This document shows, piece by piece, positions 15,954 through 23,865 of a DNA stretch of 64,000 nt. Both the position numbers and the translations under genes were made by a program. Each line of letters starts with the position of its first letter. Within the stretch, counting starts at the first letter, position 1. The notes under the pieces are model-generated. The model ran no database searches and was not told the origin of the DNA. It saw only the letters and a list, made by a program, of their open reading frames with translations. The stretch comes from Deltaproteobacteria bacterium (GTDB taxonomy: Bacteria > Desulfobacterota > Deferrisomatia > Deferrisomatales > BM512), in assembly GCA_002869015.1 (NCBI GenBank), contig PKTT01000003.1, positions 1 through 64,000 of the forward strand, in the 5' to 3' direction.

Positions 15954-16767
15954 AGAAACCTCCCACCGGAGTATTGGGCGTGGTGCGGCGGCGGGCCTCC
16001 TCGACGCTGGTTATATACCCCGCCTCGCTAAAAAAACGAGCCCCTTCTCCGTCGGTGATAAAGGCAAGGAAATCACTGGCAGCGGCTGGCTCCGTAGTGT
16101 TTTTGGTCAGCGCGCCGGGGATGTAGCCTATGCGCGGGGTCGACTCGGGAGGCAAAGGAACCGCTTCAATCTTGTCGCTCCACTTTGCGAAAACGTCCCA
16201 ACCCATTACGGCATCGACCAGGCCAAGGGCCACAAGCTGCGCTGTCTTGGAGCATGACTCCGCGTGGGAGACCACGTTGAGTTTGACTCCCACGCCAAGG
16301 CCGGCCCGCTCAATCGCCTCAACTCCGTAGAGGCCTACGCAGACGGTGTCGGGGCGGCCTATCCCCACTCTTAGGCCGGGTTGGGATAGGTCCTCAAGGG
16401 TTTTTATCCCTTTGGGGTTTCCTTTGGGGACGCAAATAGCCGGTAGAAGATAGGCTATTACCCGCTCCGTGGAAGGGTCGACCGCGTCTTTTTCCTTGGC
16501 TAGCTCCATGAAGTCGGAGGAGCCGGGGATGTACAGGTCTCCGCGCCCCGAGAGGGTTATCTGAGATAACATAGTCCCCGACCCGCCAAAGTGAAGGTCG
16601 ACCTCTGCGCCTGTGCGCTCCTTGAACAGCAGCGCCGCTTCGCGCAGGGGCGGCGCCGACGCGGAACCGGCGAAGACCTCTACAGTTCTTCCCTCCCACT
16701 TAGGTGCGCCCACCGCAACTGCCGCCGTAAAGAGGAGAACCAGTAGAGTTAAAGCTAGCTTGCCCAT
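15928..16767 (-). CDS. modA: Molybdate/tungstate ABC transporter substrate-binding protein
   Basis: A 279-residue secreted binding protein with a Sec signal (hydrophobic LALTLLVLLFTAAVAVGAP, cleavage near residue 20). The mature part starts with TVEVFAGSASAPPLREAALLF and contains FGGSGTMLSQI and GDLYIPGSSDFM, the ModA-like oxyanion-binding loops. It lies first in the three-gene transporter block, 40 bp downstream of the hydroxylase large subunit. It delivers molybdate or tungstate for the cofactor of that enzyme. The choice between the two anions cannot be made from the residues visible. Confidence 0.88.
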   Translation of the reverse strand: MGKLALTLLVLLFTAAVAVGAPKWEGRTVEVFAGSASAPPLREAALLFKERTGAEVDLHFGGSGTMLSQITLSGRGDLYIPGSSDFMELAKEKDAVDPSTERVIAYLLPAICVPKGNPKGIKTLEDLSQPGLRVGIGRPDTVCVGLYGVEAIERAGLGVGVKLNVVSHAESCSKTAQLVALGLVDAVMGWDVFAKWSDKIEAVPLPPESTPRIGYIPGALTKNTTEPAAASDFLAFITDGEGARFFSEAGYITSVEEARRRTTPNTPVGGFYALPDGWK

Positions 16768-16806
16768 CTTCTTAACCTTCCGCCGCGCCGGCGGTTTTAT
16801 CTTTGT

Positions 16807-19119
16807 TTACTCTTTTTTGCCCTGCTCCCGTTCGCGCTTTTCCTTCAGCGCTCTCCACACCTTCTCATAGGAGAGGGGCAGTGAGTATACCCTAACTCCC
16901 ATCGCGTCGTAGATAGCATTTGAGAAGCACCCCATAGTCGGGTTGGTGGAGCCTTCGCCAATCTCTTTGACGCCCCAGGGCGCGATATCCTCGTAGGAGT
17001 CTACAATCTCCGACTCTACCGGGGGCATATCGAGGGCTGTGAGTATCCTGTAATTGGCGAGGTCGGGGTTTTTGATCTTGCCCTTGTCGTCAAAGAGGAC
17101 CTCCTCCCAGACCGATTCTCCCATACCCATTGAGAGCGCGCCGTGCACCTGACCGTGGAGCAGCCGGGGGTTGACGACTGTACCACAGTCGTGGACATCC
17201 CAGAACCCTACAGCTTCGATCTCGCCGGTCTCTTCGTCGATTTTAACCTCTCCGACCTGTACGCCAAAGGAGTACGCGGGGCTGGTTCCGACGGGGGAGC
17301 CTTTGAATTTGCCGCCGAGCTTGGGCGGGGTGTAGGAGCCTTTGCCGATGAGGGGGCCCTTTAGGACGAAGTGTTTCCTGGCGACCTCCTGAAAGGTAAG
17401 CGCTTTGCCCTCACGCGATTTGGAGTAGATTATCGCGTCCTCGCATTCGAGGTCATCCGGGGGCAGGTGTAGCATAGAGGAGGCCATCTCAAGGAGGCTC
17501 TTCTTGATCTCCTCGCCCGCGGCTTTGCATGCCGCGCCGGTCATCAGGGTTAGGCGGCTTGCGTAAGCGCCGAGGTCCATCGGGCATGTCTCAGTGTCTG
17601 CCGCGATGATCTTCATCTTCTCATAGTGAAAGCCCATCGCCTCCGCGGCCATCTGGCAGAGGACGGTGTCTGAGCCCTGCCCGATATCGGGGGCGCCTGT
17701 GTAGAGGGTGGCGCTTGTGCCATCCTCGTTGACCTTGATGACAACCGCTGAATGGGGAAGATCCGTGCGGTAAATCGGGTAGCCCGCGCCGGATACGAAG
17801 GAGCCGGTGGAGACTCCTATGCCGTGGCCCTTGGGCATGCCGCCCTCTTTTTTCTTTTCGTCCCAGTTGGAGATTATCCTCGCCCTCGTAAGGCACTGGG
17901 TAAGCTCGCAGGAGTGAATGGCAAAGTCATTGGGGGTTACCGTCTCCGGGCGGCGGGCGTTAAGGAGCCTGATATCCATCGGGTCCATGCCGAGCTCGGT
18001 GGCGACGTTGTCGAGGTGGCTCTCAAAGGCGTATTTGGGCTGCGGCGCGCCGTGACCGCGCTGCGCTCCGCAGGCGGGGAGGTTGGTGTAGAGCCTGAAG
18101 AGGTCGAACTTGTAGTGGTCGAACTCGTAGGTCAGGGGCAGCAACGCGCCCGCGTAGTAGGCCGTGGCGATACCGAGTGAGGTGTATGCGCCGCCATCCA
18201 TCATGAAGTTGGAGTGCGCGCCGAGAATTTTGCCATCCTTTGTGACGCCGGTGGTAATCTCCATATACTGCGCGTGGCGGCCACGGTTGTGGGCGAACAT
18301 CTCATGGCGGTCGAAGAACATCCTAACGGGTCTGCCGGTAAGCTTTGCCAATACGGCCCCTGCGAACTCCAGGCCCGTTGGCTCCATCTTGCCGCCGAAG
18401 CCGCCGCCGACATAGGGCTTCACAACGCGCACATTACCCATATCCATCCCGAACTCGCGGGCGATGTAGTACTGGAAATAGTGAGGTGACTGCGTTGAGG
18501 AGTATACCGTCAGCTTATCGCCGTCCCAGAGGGAGGTCGCTGAGTGGGGCTCGATGGGCGACTGGTAGGCGCGGTTGCCTAGGAAGGCGTCGGTCCTGAC
18601 CAGATGCGCTTCTTTGAAGGCTTTTTCAATGTCGCCGAACTCCTGATGGATTTCGACGTTGATGTTTTTGGGGTACTCATCGTGAATTTGCGGCATCCCC
18701 TCGTCCATCGCTTTTCTAAAGTCTAGGACCGCCGGAAGAATCTCATACTCGACCTTGATTAACTTTAGGGCCTTGTAGCAGGTCTCCTCGTCTGTGCACG
18801 CCACCGCCGCGACCTTGTCGCCGACGAAGCGCACCTTGTCGATGCAGAAGATATTCTCATCCCAGCGGGCGGGGCTGATGCCATATTTAATGTCCGGCAC
18901 GTCCTTGTGGGTAATCACCGCCTTCACCCCCGGCAGCGCCTCCGCGGCGGAGGTGTCGATGGAGATTATGCGCGCGTGGGCGTGGGGGCTCGTCAATATC
19001 TTTCCAAAGAGCATATTGGGGAACTTTATGTCGCCGGTATATTTTGCCGCGCCGGTTACCTTGTCCCTGCCGTCAATGCGGGGGACGGACCTACCTATAA
19101 TCTTGGTGTTGATGCTCAT
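16807..19119 (-). CDS. Molybdenum hydroxylase large subunit (xanthine dehydrogenase / 4-hydroxybenzoyl-CoA reductase family)
   Basis: A 770-residue molybdopterin subunit with both family domains (a/b hammerhead about residues 10-125, Mo-binding from about 135). Motifs include GGGFGGKMEP, a cofactor loop ACGAQRGHG, GAPDIGQGSDT and, near the C-terminus, KEIGEGSTN with the candidate catalytic glutamate. Length and the C-G-A-x-R-G-H-G loop resemble 4-hydroxybenzoyl-CoA reductase alpha subunits more than classical xanthine dehydrogenase, whose loop is usually GAFRGFG. The substrate is not resolved. The gene follows the 2Fe-2S subunit by 2 bp with a strong Shine-Dalgarno. Dedicated YqeB/YqeC suggest a possible selenium-containing cofactor. 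Confidence 0.88.
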   Translation of the reverse strand: MSINTKIIGRSVPRIDGRDKVTGAAKYTGDIKFPNMLFGKILTSPHAHARIISIDTSAAEALPGVKAVITHKDVPDIKYGISPARWDENIFCIDKVRFVGDKVAAVACTDEETCYKALKLIKVEYEILPAVLDFRKAMDEGMPQIHDEYPKNINVEIHQEFGDIEKAFKEAHLVRTDAFLGNRAYQSPIEPHSATSLWDGDKLTVYSSTQSPHYFQYYIAREFGMDMGNVRVVKPYVGGGFGGKMEPTGLEFAGAVLAKLTGRPVRMFFDRHEMFAHNRGRHAQYMEITTGVTKDGKILGAHSNFMMDGGAYTSLGIATAYYAGALLPLTYEFDHYKFDLFRLYTNLPACGAQRGHGAPQPKYAFESHLDNVATELGMDPMDIRLLNARRPETVTPNDFAIHSCELTQCLTRARIISNWDEKKKEGGMPKGHGIGVSTGSFVSGAGYPIYRTDLPHSAVVIKVNEDGTSATLYTGAPDIGQGSDTVLCQMAAEAMGFHYEKMKIIAADTETCPMDLGAYASRLTLMTGAACKAAGEEIKKSLLEMASSMLHLPPDDLECEDAIIYSKSREGKALTFQEVARKHFVLKGPLIGKGSYTPPKLGGKFKGSPVGTSPAYSFGVQVGEVKIDEETGEIEAVGFWDVHDCGTVVNPRLLHGQVHGALSMGMGESVWEEVLFDDKGKIKNPDLANYRILTALDMPPVESEIVDSYEDIAPWGVKEIGEGSTNPTMGCFSNAIYDAMGVRVYSLPLSYEKVWRALKEKREREQGKKE

Positions 19120-19121
19120 GA

Positions 19122-19655
19122 TTATGCCTCCCCTCCGGCGTTGGTTTCCTCCGGCGGGGTCGTGCGCCCCTCCGATACGGCGAGAATCGCCTCTACTATG
19201 TGGACATACCCGGTGCAGCGGCAGAGGTTGCCGCTTATTGCTTCTCTAACTTCGAGCTCGGTGGGGTGGGGGTTCCTTTTCAGGAGCGCCTTGGCGGAGA
19301 GGACCATGCCGGGTGAACAGTACCCGCACTGGACCGCTCCATGGTTGACGAAGGACTCCTGTAGGTCGCTTAGCTTCGCGCCCTCGGCGACACCTTCGAT
19401 GGTCGTTACCTCGTGGCCCTCGGCCTCAAGGGCCAGCACCATGCAGGAGTTCACCGGCTTGCCGTCCATGAGGACGGTGCAGGAGCCGCAGTCGCCAAGC
19501 TCGCAACCCTGCTTGGTGCCGGTGAGCGCAAGCTCGTTCCTCAGCACCTGAGAGAGGGTGGTGTTGGCCTTAACAACGACGGTATGGGGGTCGCCATTCA
19601 CCGTCAGGCTAAGCATGTATCTCTTTACGCCTTCTTTATCTTCAATCGTATTCAT
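19122..19655 (-). CDS. Molybdenum hydroxylase iron-sulfur subunit (two 2Fe-2S clusters)
   Basis: A 177-residue electron-transfer subunit. The N-terminal plant-type ferredoxin domain has CELGDCGSC followed by NSC, and the C-terminal helical domain has CGYCSPGM and CRCTGY. These eight cysteines bind the two 2Fe-2S clusters that link the molybdenum site to FAD. The annotated start has AGAGG at good spacing, which supports the 14-residue extension before MLSLTVNG. Together with its neighbours it forms the standard three-subunit enzyme, in the order FAD, 2Fe-2S, Mo. Confidence 0.93.
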   Translation of the reverse strand: MNTIEDKEGVKRYMLSLTVNGDPHTVVVKANTTLSQVLRNELALTGTKQGCELGDCGSCTVLMDGKPVNSCMVLALEAEGHEVTTIEGVAEGAKLSDLQESFVNHGAVQCGYCSPGMVLSAKALLKRNPHPTELEVREAISGNLCRCTGYVHIVEAILAVSEGRTTPPEETNAGGEA

Positions 19656-19670
19656 CTCGATATCCTCTTC

Positions 19671-20555
19671 TTAATCTTCGGCGGGGAGTCCGTGGCCGCT
19701 TTCGACCGCATCTACAAGGGCGCGTTTAGCCAGTACGCCGGCGAGGTTCCTGCGATATTCAGCGGAGCCCCTTATTGAGTCCCTGGGCCGCACCTCGCTC
19801 TCGACTATAGCCTGAAGCTCTTCGAGTACCTCAGGTGCCGGGCTCTTGCCTGCTAGGAAAGCTTCTGCCTTGGGCGTGCGGATTACCTTGGGCGCGCTTG
19901 AGGCGCATACAATGCGTGCCTCCTCAATGACCCCCCCAGCGACACGAGCGGATGCCGCGACGCCGACTACAGCGAGGGCGCCTGAGCGCCTGAGCCCGAA
20001 CTTGTGGTAGGAGCTGCCGGTTAAGTCGCCATCGGGGATTACTATCTCCGTTAAAATCTCCCCCTCATTAATCACCGAGGAGGCGGGCTCTACGAAGAAC
20101 TCCTCAAGGGCCATCTCCCGCTTGCCGGAGGTTGACACCAGGGTTATCGAAGCCCCAAGGGCTATGAGAATCGGCGGCAGGTCAGCTGAGGGTACTGCGT
20201 TAACAATGTTACCGCCCACTGTGCCAAGGTGGCGTATCTGGTTTGACGCCATCTTTTTCGCCGCATGTGAGACCGAAGGGTACTTTTTGGCGAGCACTTC
20301 GGAGTAAAGGATGTCGTTTTGTGTGGAGAGCGCGCCAATTACTACGCCGCGTCCCTCTACATAGTTGATTCCTTTTAGCTTGTCGAGCCCTTTGAGGGAG
20401 ACCAGGGCTTTGGGGGCGAGGTCGCCCTGCTTCATCTTGTGAAGCAGGTCTGTGCCTCCGGCGAGGACCTTTGCCCCGCTCCCCAGGTTGGCTAGGAGGG
20501 AGAGCGCTTCATCTATGCTCTCCGGGGAGTGGTAATCGAAGTCTGGCAAATACAT
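19671..20555 (-). CDS. Molybdenum hydroxylase FAD-binding subunit
   Basis: A 294-residue PCMH-type flavoprotein. AGGTDLLHKMKQG and GTVGGNIVNAVPSADLPP are the two FAD-binding loops of this family; the C-terminal CO-dehydrogenase-type domain follows from about residue 180. It contains only one cysteine. It therefore lacks the extra 4Fe-4S insertion that distinguishes the HcrB subunit of true 4-hydroxybenzoyl-CoA reductase, even though the large subunit looks Hcr-like. First gene of the - strand island; its start is backed by AAGGGG. The promoter region is shared with the divergent IclR gene. Confidence 0.9.
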   Translation of the reverse strand: MYLPDFDYHSPESIDEALSLLANLGSGAKVLAGGTDLLHKMKQGDLAPKALVSLKGLDKLKGINYVEGRGVVIGALSTQNDILYSEVLAKKYPSVSHAAKKMASNQIRHLGTVGGNIVNAVPSADLPPILIALGASITLVSTSGKREMALEEFFVEPASSVINEGEILTEIVIPDGDLTGSSYHKFGLRRSGALAVVGVAASARVAGGVIEEARIVCASSAPKVIRTPKAEAFLAGKSPAPEVLEELQAIVESEVRPRDSIRGSAEYRRNLAGVLAKRALVDAVESGHGLPAED

Positions 20556-20590
20556 TCGTGATACCCCTTGCTGTGAGGTTGTTGAGTGCG

Positions 20591-20606
20591 GTTCACAATA
20601 CGGAAC
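20591..20606. promoter_or_regulatory. Candidate IclR operator, site 1 (GTTC-N8-GAAC)
   Basis: GTTCACAATACGGAAC is a dyad lying in the short divergent region just upstream of the FAD-subunit gene. It has the same length, arms and first seven bases as the second site at 20712. It is well placed to control the molybdenum island promoter on the - strand. Confidence 0.55.
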
Positions 20607-20711
20607 ATTATTTTCGTAAGATTATGCCAGCATAATACCAACAAACAAAGGCAAAAATGTATGGATTATGATTTTTTTATTGACCTTGTACGCTTCTGCT
20701 GGCACTCTCCT

Positions 20712-20727
20712 GTTCACAGGAGTGAAC
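20712..20727. promoter_or_regulatory. Candidate IclR operator, site 2 (GTTCAC-N4-GTGAAC)
   Basis: A perfect 6-bp inverted repeat, GTTCAC-AGGA-GTGAAC, sits immediately before the ATG of the IclR gene, and its loop contains the Shine-Dalgarno AGGAG. It shares the GTTC-N8-GAAC geometry with site 1. It could act as a DNA operator for autoregulation or, as RNA, as a hairpin covering the ribosome binding site. Confidence 0.55.
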
Positions 20728-20729
20728 TT

Positions 20730-21488
20730 ATGAACAGAGACAACCGTATTAAGGCGCCGGCGGCCAAGCGTGCGGCAGAGATAATGAAGATGGTAGCCTC
20801 CGCTGCTGCTCCTCCGACCATGAGTGAAATAGCCCGCGCCCTCTCACTTGGTAAGTCTACCACCCATAACATTCTGCACACTCTAGAGGTTGAGGGGTGG
20901 CTGAAAAGAGGCGATTCAGGTGAATATTTGCTTGGCGACGAGTTCTTGAGCCTCTTTCATGCCAGAAGCGGAACAAGGGAGCTAGTGGAGCTTTCAAGGC
21001 CCTTCCTCGATGAAGTTTCGGCGGAGTTCGACCTGTCGGTGTGCATGGGCACCTGGGAGGGCAATGAGGTGCTGATAAGAGCGGTGGCCCGCGGGGGAGG
21101 CGGCATGAAGGTCTCTGTGGAGCCGGGGCTTGCGCTGCCCTTTATGACACCTGCGGTAGGGCGCGCAATACTTTTGGCGCTTGGACCTGGTGAGCGAAGC
21201 GCCCTCGTAAAAAAATCAAGGTTGCCCTCATTCACCGAGCGCTCGATTACGGATAGCGGCAAATACCTTGAGGAGGTGGAGCGCTCGGCTAATCGTGGTT
21301 ACGCAGTTGATGACGAGGAGTATCTGCGTGGCGTTCGCGCTGTCGCCGCTCCCCTTAAAGCCGAGGGGGCGCCCGTCGGCGCGCTTTGGGCTGTGGGGTT
21401 CACCCATTCAATTGATGAACTCCGCTTGCGCGCGACCGGCGAGGCGCTGGTAAGGGCTACATCGCTCATCTCACGTCTTGCGCAATAA
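20730..21488 (+). CDS. IclR family transcriptional regulator
   Basis: A 252-residue regulator. Residues 8-70 form the winged helix-turn-helix (PPTMSEIARALSLGKSTTHNILHTLEVEGWL) and residues 80-250 the IclR ligand-binding domain (ending GALWAVGF ... ATSLISRL). The ORF track begins at 20586, but ATG 20730 follows AGGAG at ideal spacing and gives the normal family length, so I use it. Divergent from the molybdenum hydroxylase genes, it is their likely regulator. IclR proteins commonly sense aromatic or small organic acids; the effector here is unknown. Confidence 0.9.
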   Translation: MNRDNRIKAPAAKRAAEIMKMVASAAAPPTMSEIARALSLGKSTTHNILHTLEVEGWLKRGDSGEYLLGDEFLSLFHARSGTRELVELSRPFLDEVSAEFDLSVCMGTWEGNEVLIRAVARGGGGMKVSVEPGLALPFMTPAVGRAILLALGPGERSALVKKSRLPSFTERSITDSGKYLEEVERSANRGYAVDDEEYLRGVRAVAAPLKAEGAPVGALWAVGFTHSIDELRLRATGEALVRATSLISRLAQ

Positions 21489-21687
21489 TTCAATCACCTA
21501 AAATATCCCACCTGAAACAATTGTTAAGATAGTTGAGCTGTGAAGTAATATTCCCTATCTTTATTGAGATTATTTCCCCGGCGGAGTATGATGAATTTGG
21601 CAAATTAGGAGGGATCGTCTCTTCTGAAAGCTGAGCCATATGAGTTGGGGGGAGCCTTGCGCCAGAAATTTATAACTGAGAAGCATT

Positions 21688-22944
21688 ATGAATAGATTAG
21701 TTTTGATCTCAGCTTCAAAGGACTTTGTTGACGGACTAGCCTCAGAGCTTGAGTCTGTTAAGGGTGAATACGATTGTAAAATCACTACCTTTGATAACTC
21801 AGAGGAGGGTGCCCGCTTTCTCTCCTCCACCCCGGTAGACCTTATAATTGCTGACCTTCCGGCGTCGGAAATCGACCCTCGCAGCTGGGTGAGAAAGCTC
21901 CGAAAAGCCCGCCCCGATGCCCCTCTCCTTGTAATGATCGATAAGGATGCCGCACACGACTTCAAGGGGCTCAAAGGGGTATGGCTGGTAAGAAAACCGG
22001 CGCCGCTGGGCAAGCTCGCCGAGGCCGCCATAAACATAGCCAAAAAGGAGGCCAAGGCCTTCCTCAAGGGTATGAACATCGGCAACTTCACCCAGGTCGT
22101 TACCAGTGATGGTAAAACTTGCTCCCTTACGGTGAGAAGCAAAGAGGGGGAGGGGACGCTGCACTTCATTAAGGGGCAGCTTTACGATGCAACCTGCGGA
22201 GCAAAGAGCGGCAGGAACGCCGCAATAGAGATATTGAGCTGGCAGGATGAGGTCAACACGGAGCTTCGCAAACTGTATTTCGTGCCTGAGCGCACCCTTA
22301 CCGACTCCATCGATTCGCTTATAATAGCCAGCGTCCATTATGCTGATTCGAAGCCCGCGGCGGCTGAAGTTGCCGATAACGATGTTGAGATAGTTGCCCC
22401 CGAACCAGGTGAAGCACCATCACCTGAGGCGGAAGCGGGACCAAGTGAGGACAGGGGGCTGCCCGAAGCGCTGGTGAAGCTCCTCCCGGAGATAGAAGAG
22501 GTCTTAACCAGGCAGATAGGGCCAGTAGCTCCGATGGTTTTAAAGAGCTGCATCGACCGCTGGGTGGCTACAGGGGGGGCGGACCTCGTGGATTTCGAGG
22601 GGCTACAGGAGTGTATCTGCGAGGAGGTAGAGGACAAAAAGGCCTGCTCAAATCTGAAAAAAGAGTTCAGCCGTAAGTTCGCCGAAATTCATGGAGAGGT
22701 CGGCAAACAGATAATGGGTGGCAAAGAGGTGCCCTTTACCGTTTCGGATGAACAGCGCGCTGCTCTGGGCGACCTGTTGGCGGTTGCCATCGGGCCTATT
22801 GCGGCTATACTAACCGACGATCTCATCGCAAAATGTGAGGGAAGCGGCGGCGGGGTGGAGGAGCTGATAGCGCTTTTCTCCGAGGAGATAGCAGACGGCA
22901 GGGACAAGGAAGCCTTTATAACTTCCGCCAAGAAGTTGTTTTAA
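21688..22944 (+). CDS. Receiver-like / DUF4388 (PATAN) protein with duplicated C-terminal domain
   Basis: A 418-residue cytoplasmic protein. Residues 1-120 resemble a response-regulator receiver: IIADLP carries the candidate phospho-aspartate and VRKP the conserved lysine, but the usual acidic pair near the N-terminus is incomplete. Residues about 125-220 form a DUF4388/PATAN domain (LTVRSKEGEGTLHFIKGQLYDATCG). After an acidic Pro/Glu linker, two related copies of a roughly 60-residue segment follow, each starting IGP[VI]A. This layout is typical of deltaproteobacterial regulators of surface behaviour, but no specific function is known. It stands alone, convergent with the OmpA-type gene. Confidence 0.8.
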   Translation: MNRLVLISASKDFVDGLASELESVKGEYDCKITTFDNSEEGARFLSSTPVDLIIADLPASEIDPRSWVRKLRKARPDAPLLVMIDKDAAHDFKGLKGVWLVRKPAPLGKLAEAAINIAKKEAKAFLKGMNIGNFTQVVTSDGKTCSLTVRSKEGEGTLHFIKGQLYDATCGAKSGRNAAIEILSWQDEVNTELRKLYFVPERTLTDSIDSLIIASVHYADSKPAAAEVADNDVEIVAPEPGEAPSPEAEAGPSEDRGLPEALVKLLPEIEEVLTRQIGPVAPMVLKSCIDRWVATGGADLVDFEGLQECICEEVEDKKACSNLKKEFSRKFAEIHGEVGKQIMGGKEVPFTVSDEQRAALGDLLAVAIGPIAAILTDDLIAKCEGSGGGVEELIALFSEEIADGRDKEAFITSAKKLF

Positions 22945-22968
22945 GGCTGAATTCATTTTAGATAGTTA

Positions 22969-22995
22969 AAAGCCCCGCCTTTATAGCGGGGCTTT
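22969..22995. terminator. Bidirectional terminator between convergent genes
   Basis: A perfect 10-bp stem AAAGCCCCGC / GCGGGGCTTT with a 7-nt loop lies in the 53 bp between the DUF4388 gene (+) and the OmpA-TPR gene (-). T-rich sequence on both sides suits termination in both directions. Confidence 0.88.
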
Positions 22996-22997
22996 CT

Positions 22998-23864
22998 TTA
23001 CTTTACCAGCCTGAACTCGACTCTTCTGTTTCGCAGCCTGTTATAGGGGGTGTCGTTGGGTGCGACCGGCAAGCTCTCTCCAAAGTAAGCTACGCCCAGG
23101 TTTTCGGCAGTTACTTTAAAGTTTGTCAGGATAAAGTCCCTTACCCCTTCGGCTCTTAGCTTTGAAAGCTCAAGGTTATATTGCTCGTCGCCCATAGCGT
23201 CAGTGTGCCCGACGACCTCAAACTTCTGCCCCTTTAGCTCATCGCTTTCGAGGGCCTCGCCAACAGTCTCAAGCTGACTTTTCGAGCCCTCGTCGAGTAC
23301 CGCCGAATCTGATTTGAAGAGAATCCTCATGCGCAACAAGGGCCCTGTTGCGTCGTTTGGAGCGTTGCTCTGGCCTATGCGCTCTTGCATGACCCTTACG
23401 AACTCCTCCTTAGTAATCGCTTCACCCTCCTCGGCGCGGGATTTGATTAGGGCCAACTCCAAAGAGTGCCTGGCGCGGCGATCCTCCTTTATGGCGAGCC
23501 CCTTCTCGTAGGCAGCGATTGCCCTCTTCACCTCACCCAGATTCATGTAGACATCGCCCATGCCGAAATAACCTTTTGGGGTAACCTCAAGCGACTGCGC
23601 TTTCTCGTAAGCCGTAATCGACTCCGGGTACTTTCTGAGGCGCTCCTTAATCCAAGCGTACTTAAGGTGGATACGGGAGTCGCCGGGGCAGGCTTTAATG
23701 GCCTCCTCAAGGTACTCTTCCTGCTTCACCGCATTGCGTATATCCCTCAAGCCGGTCAGGTAGCTGTCGCAATCCGCTGATAGCGCCGCCGGGGGATGCA
23801 ATGTGACGAAGAGCCCCGCTAAAACAAGCGGGGCTGCCAGCTTAATCACGGGTCCAAGGTTCAC
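22998..23864 (-). CDS. OmpA-family protein with N-terminal TPR region
   Basis: A 288-residue exported protein. A signal peptide (hydrophobic VLAGLFVTL ... ALSADC) is followed by two to three TPR-like helical repeats (about residues 45-130, for example KGYFGMGDVYMNLGEVKRAIAAYEKGLAI). An OmpA C-terminal peptidoglycan-binding domain fills residues 180-288 (VVGHTDAMGDEQYNLELSKLRAEGVRDFIL, and NRLRNRRVEF at the end). The start codon is GTG, one base after the stop of the upstream haem-sensor gene, so the two are co-translated. A 9-bp perfect hairpin (23812-23835) lies within the signal-peptide codons. It probably tethers a periplasmic assembly to peptidoglycan. Confidence 0.87.
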   Translation of the reverse strand: MNLGPVIKLAAPLVLAGLFVTLHPPAALSADCDSYLTGLRDIRNAVKQEEYLEEAIKACPGDSRIHLKYAWIKERLRKYPESITAYEKAQSLEVTPKGYFGMGDVYMNLGEVKRAIAAYEKGLAIKEDRRARHSLELALIKSRAEEGEAITKEEFVRVMQERIGQSNAPNDATGPLLRMRILFKSDSAVLDEGSKSQLETVGEALESDELKGQKFEVVGHTDAMGDEQYNLELSKLRAEGVRDFILTNFKVTAENLGVAYFGESLPVAPNDTPYNRLRNRRVEFRLVK

Positions 23865-23865
23865 T

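Noticed and set aside
16807-20555. Naming the enzyme 4-hydroxybenzoyl-CoA reductase or xanthine dehydrogenase outright
   Set aside because: Large-subunit motifs lean to the former, the FAD subunit lacks the former's 4Fe-4S insertion, and no decisive substrate residue could be read.
21540-21687. Structured leader before the DUF4388 gene (GGCAAATT, AAAGCTGAGCC, GGGGGGAGCC)
   Set aside because: Loose resemblance to riboswitch pieces, but no consistent pairing or conserved core could be drawn by eye.
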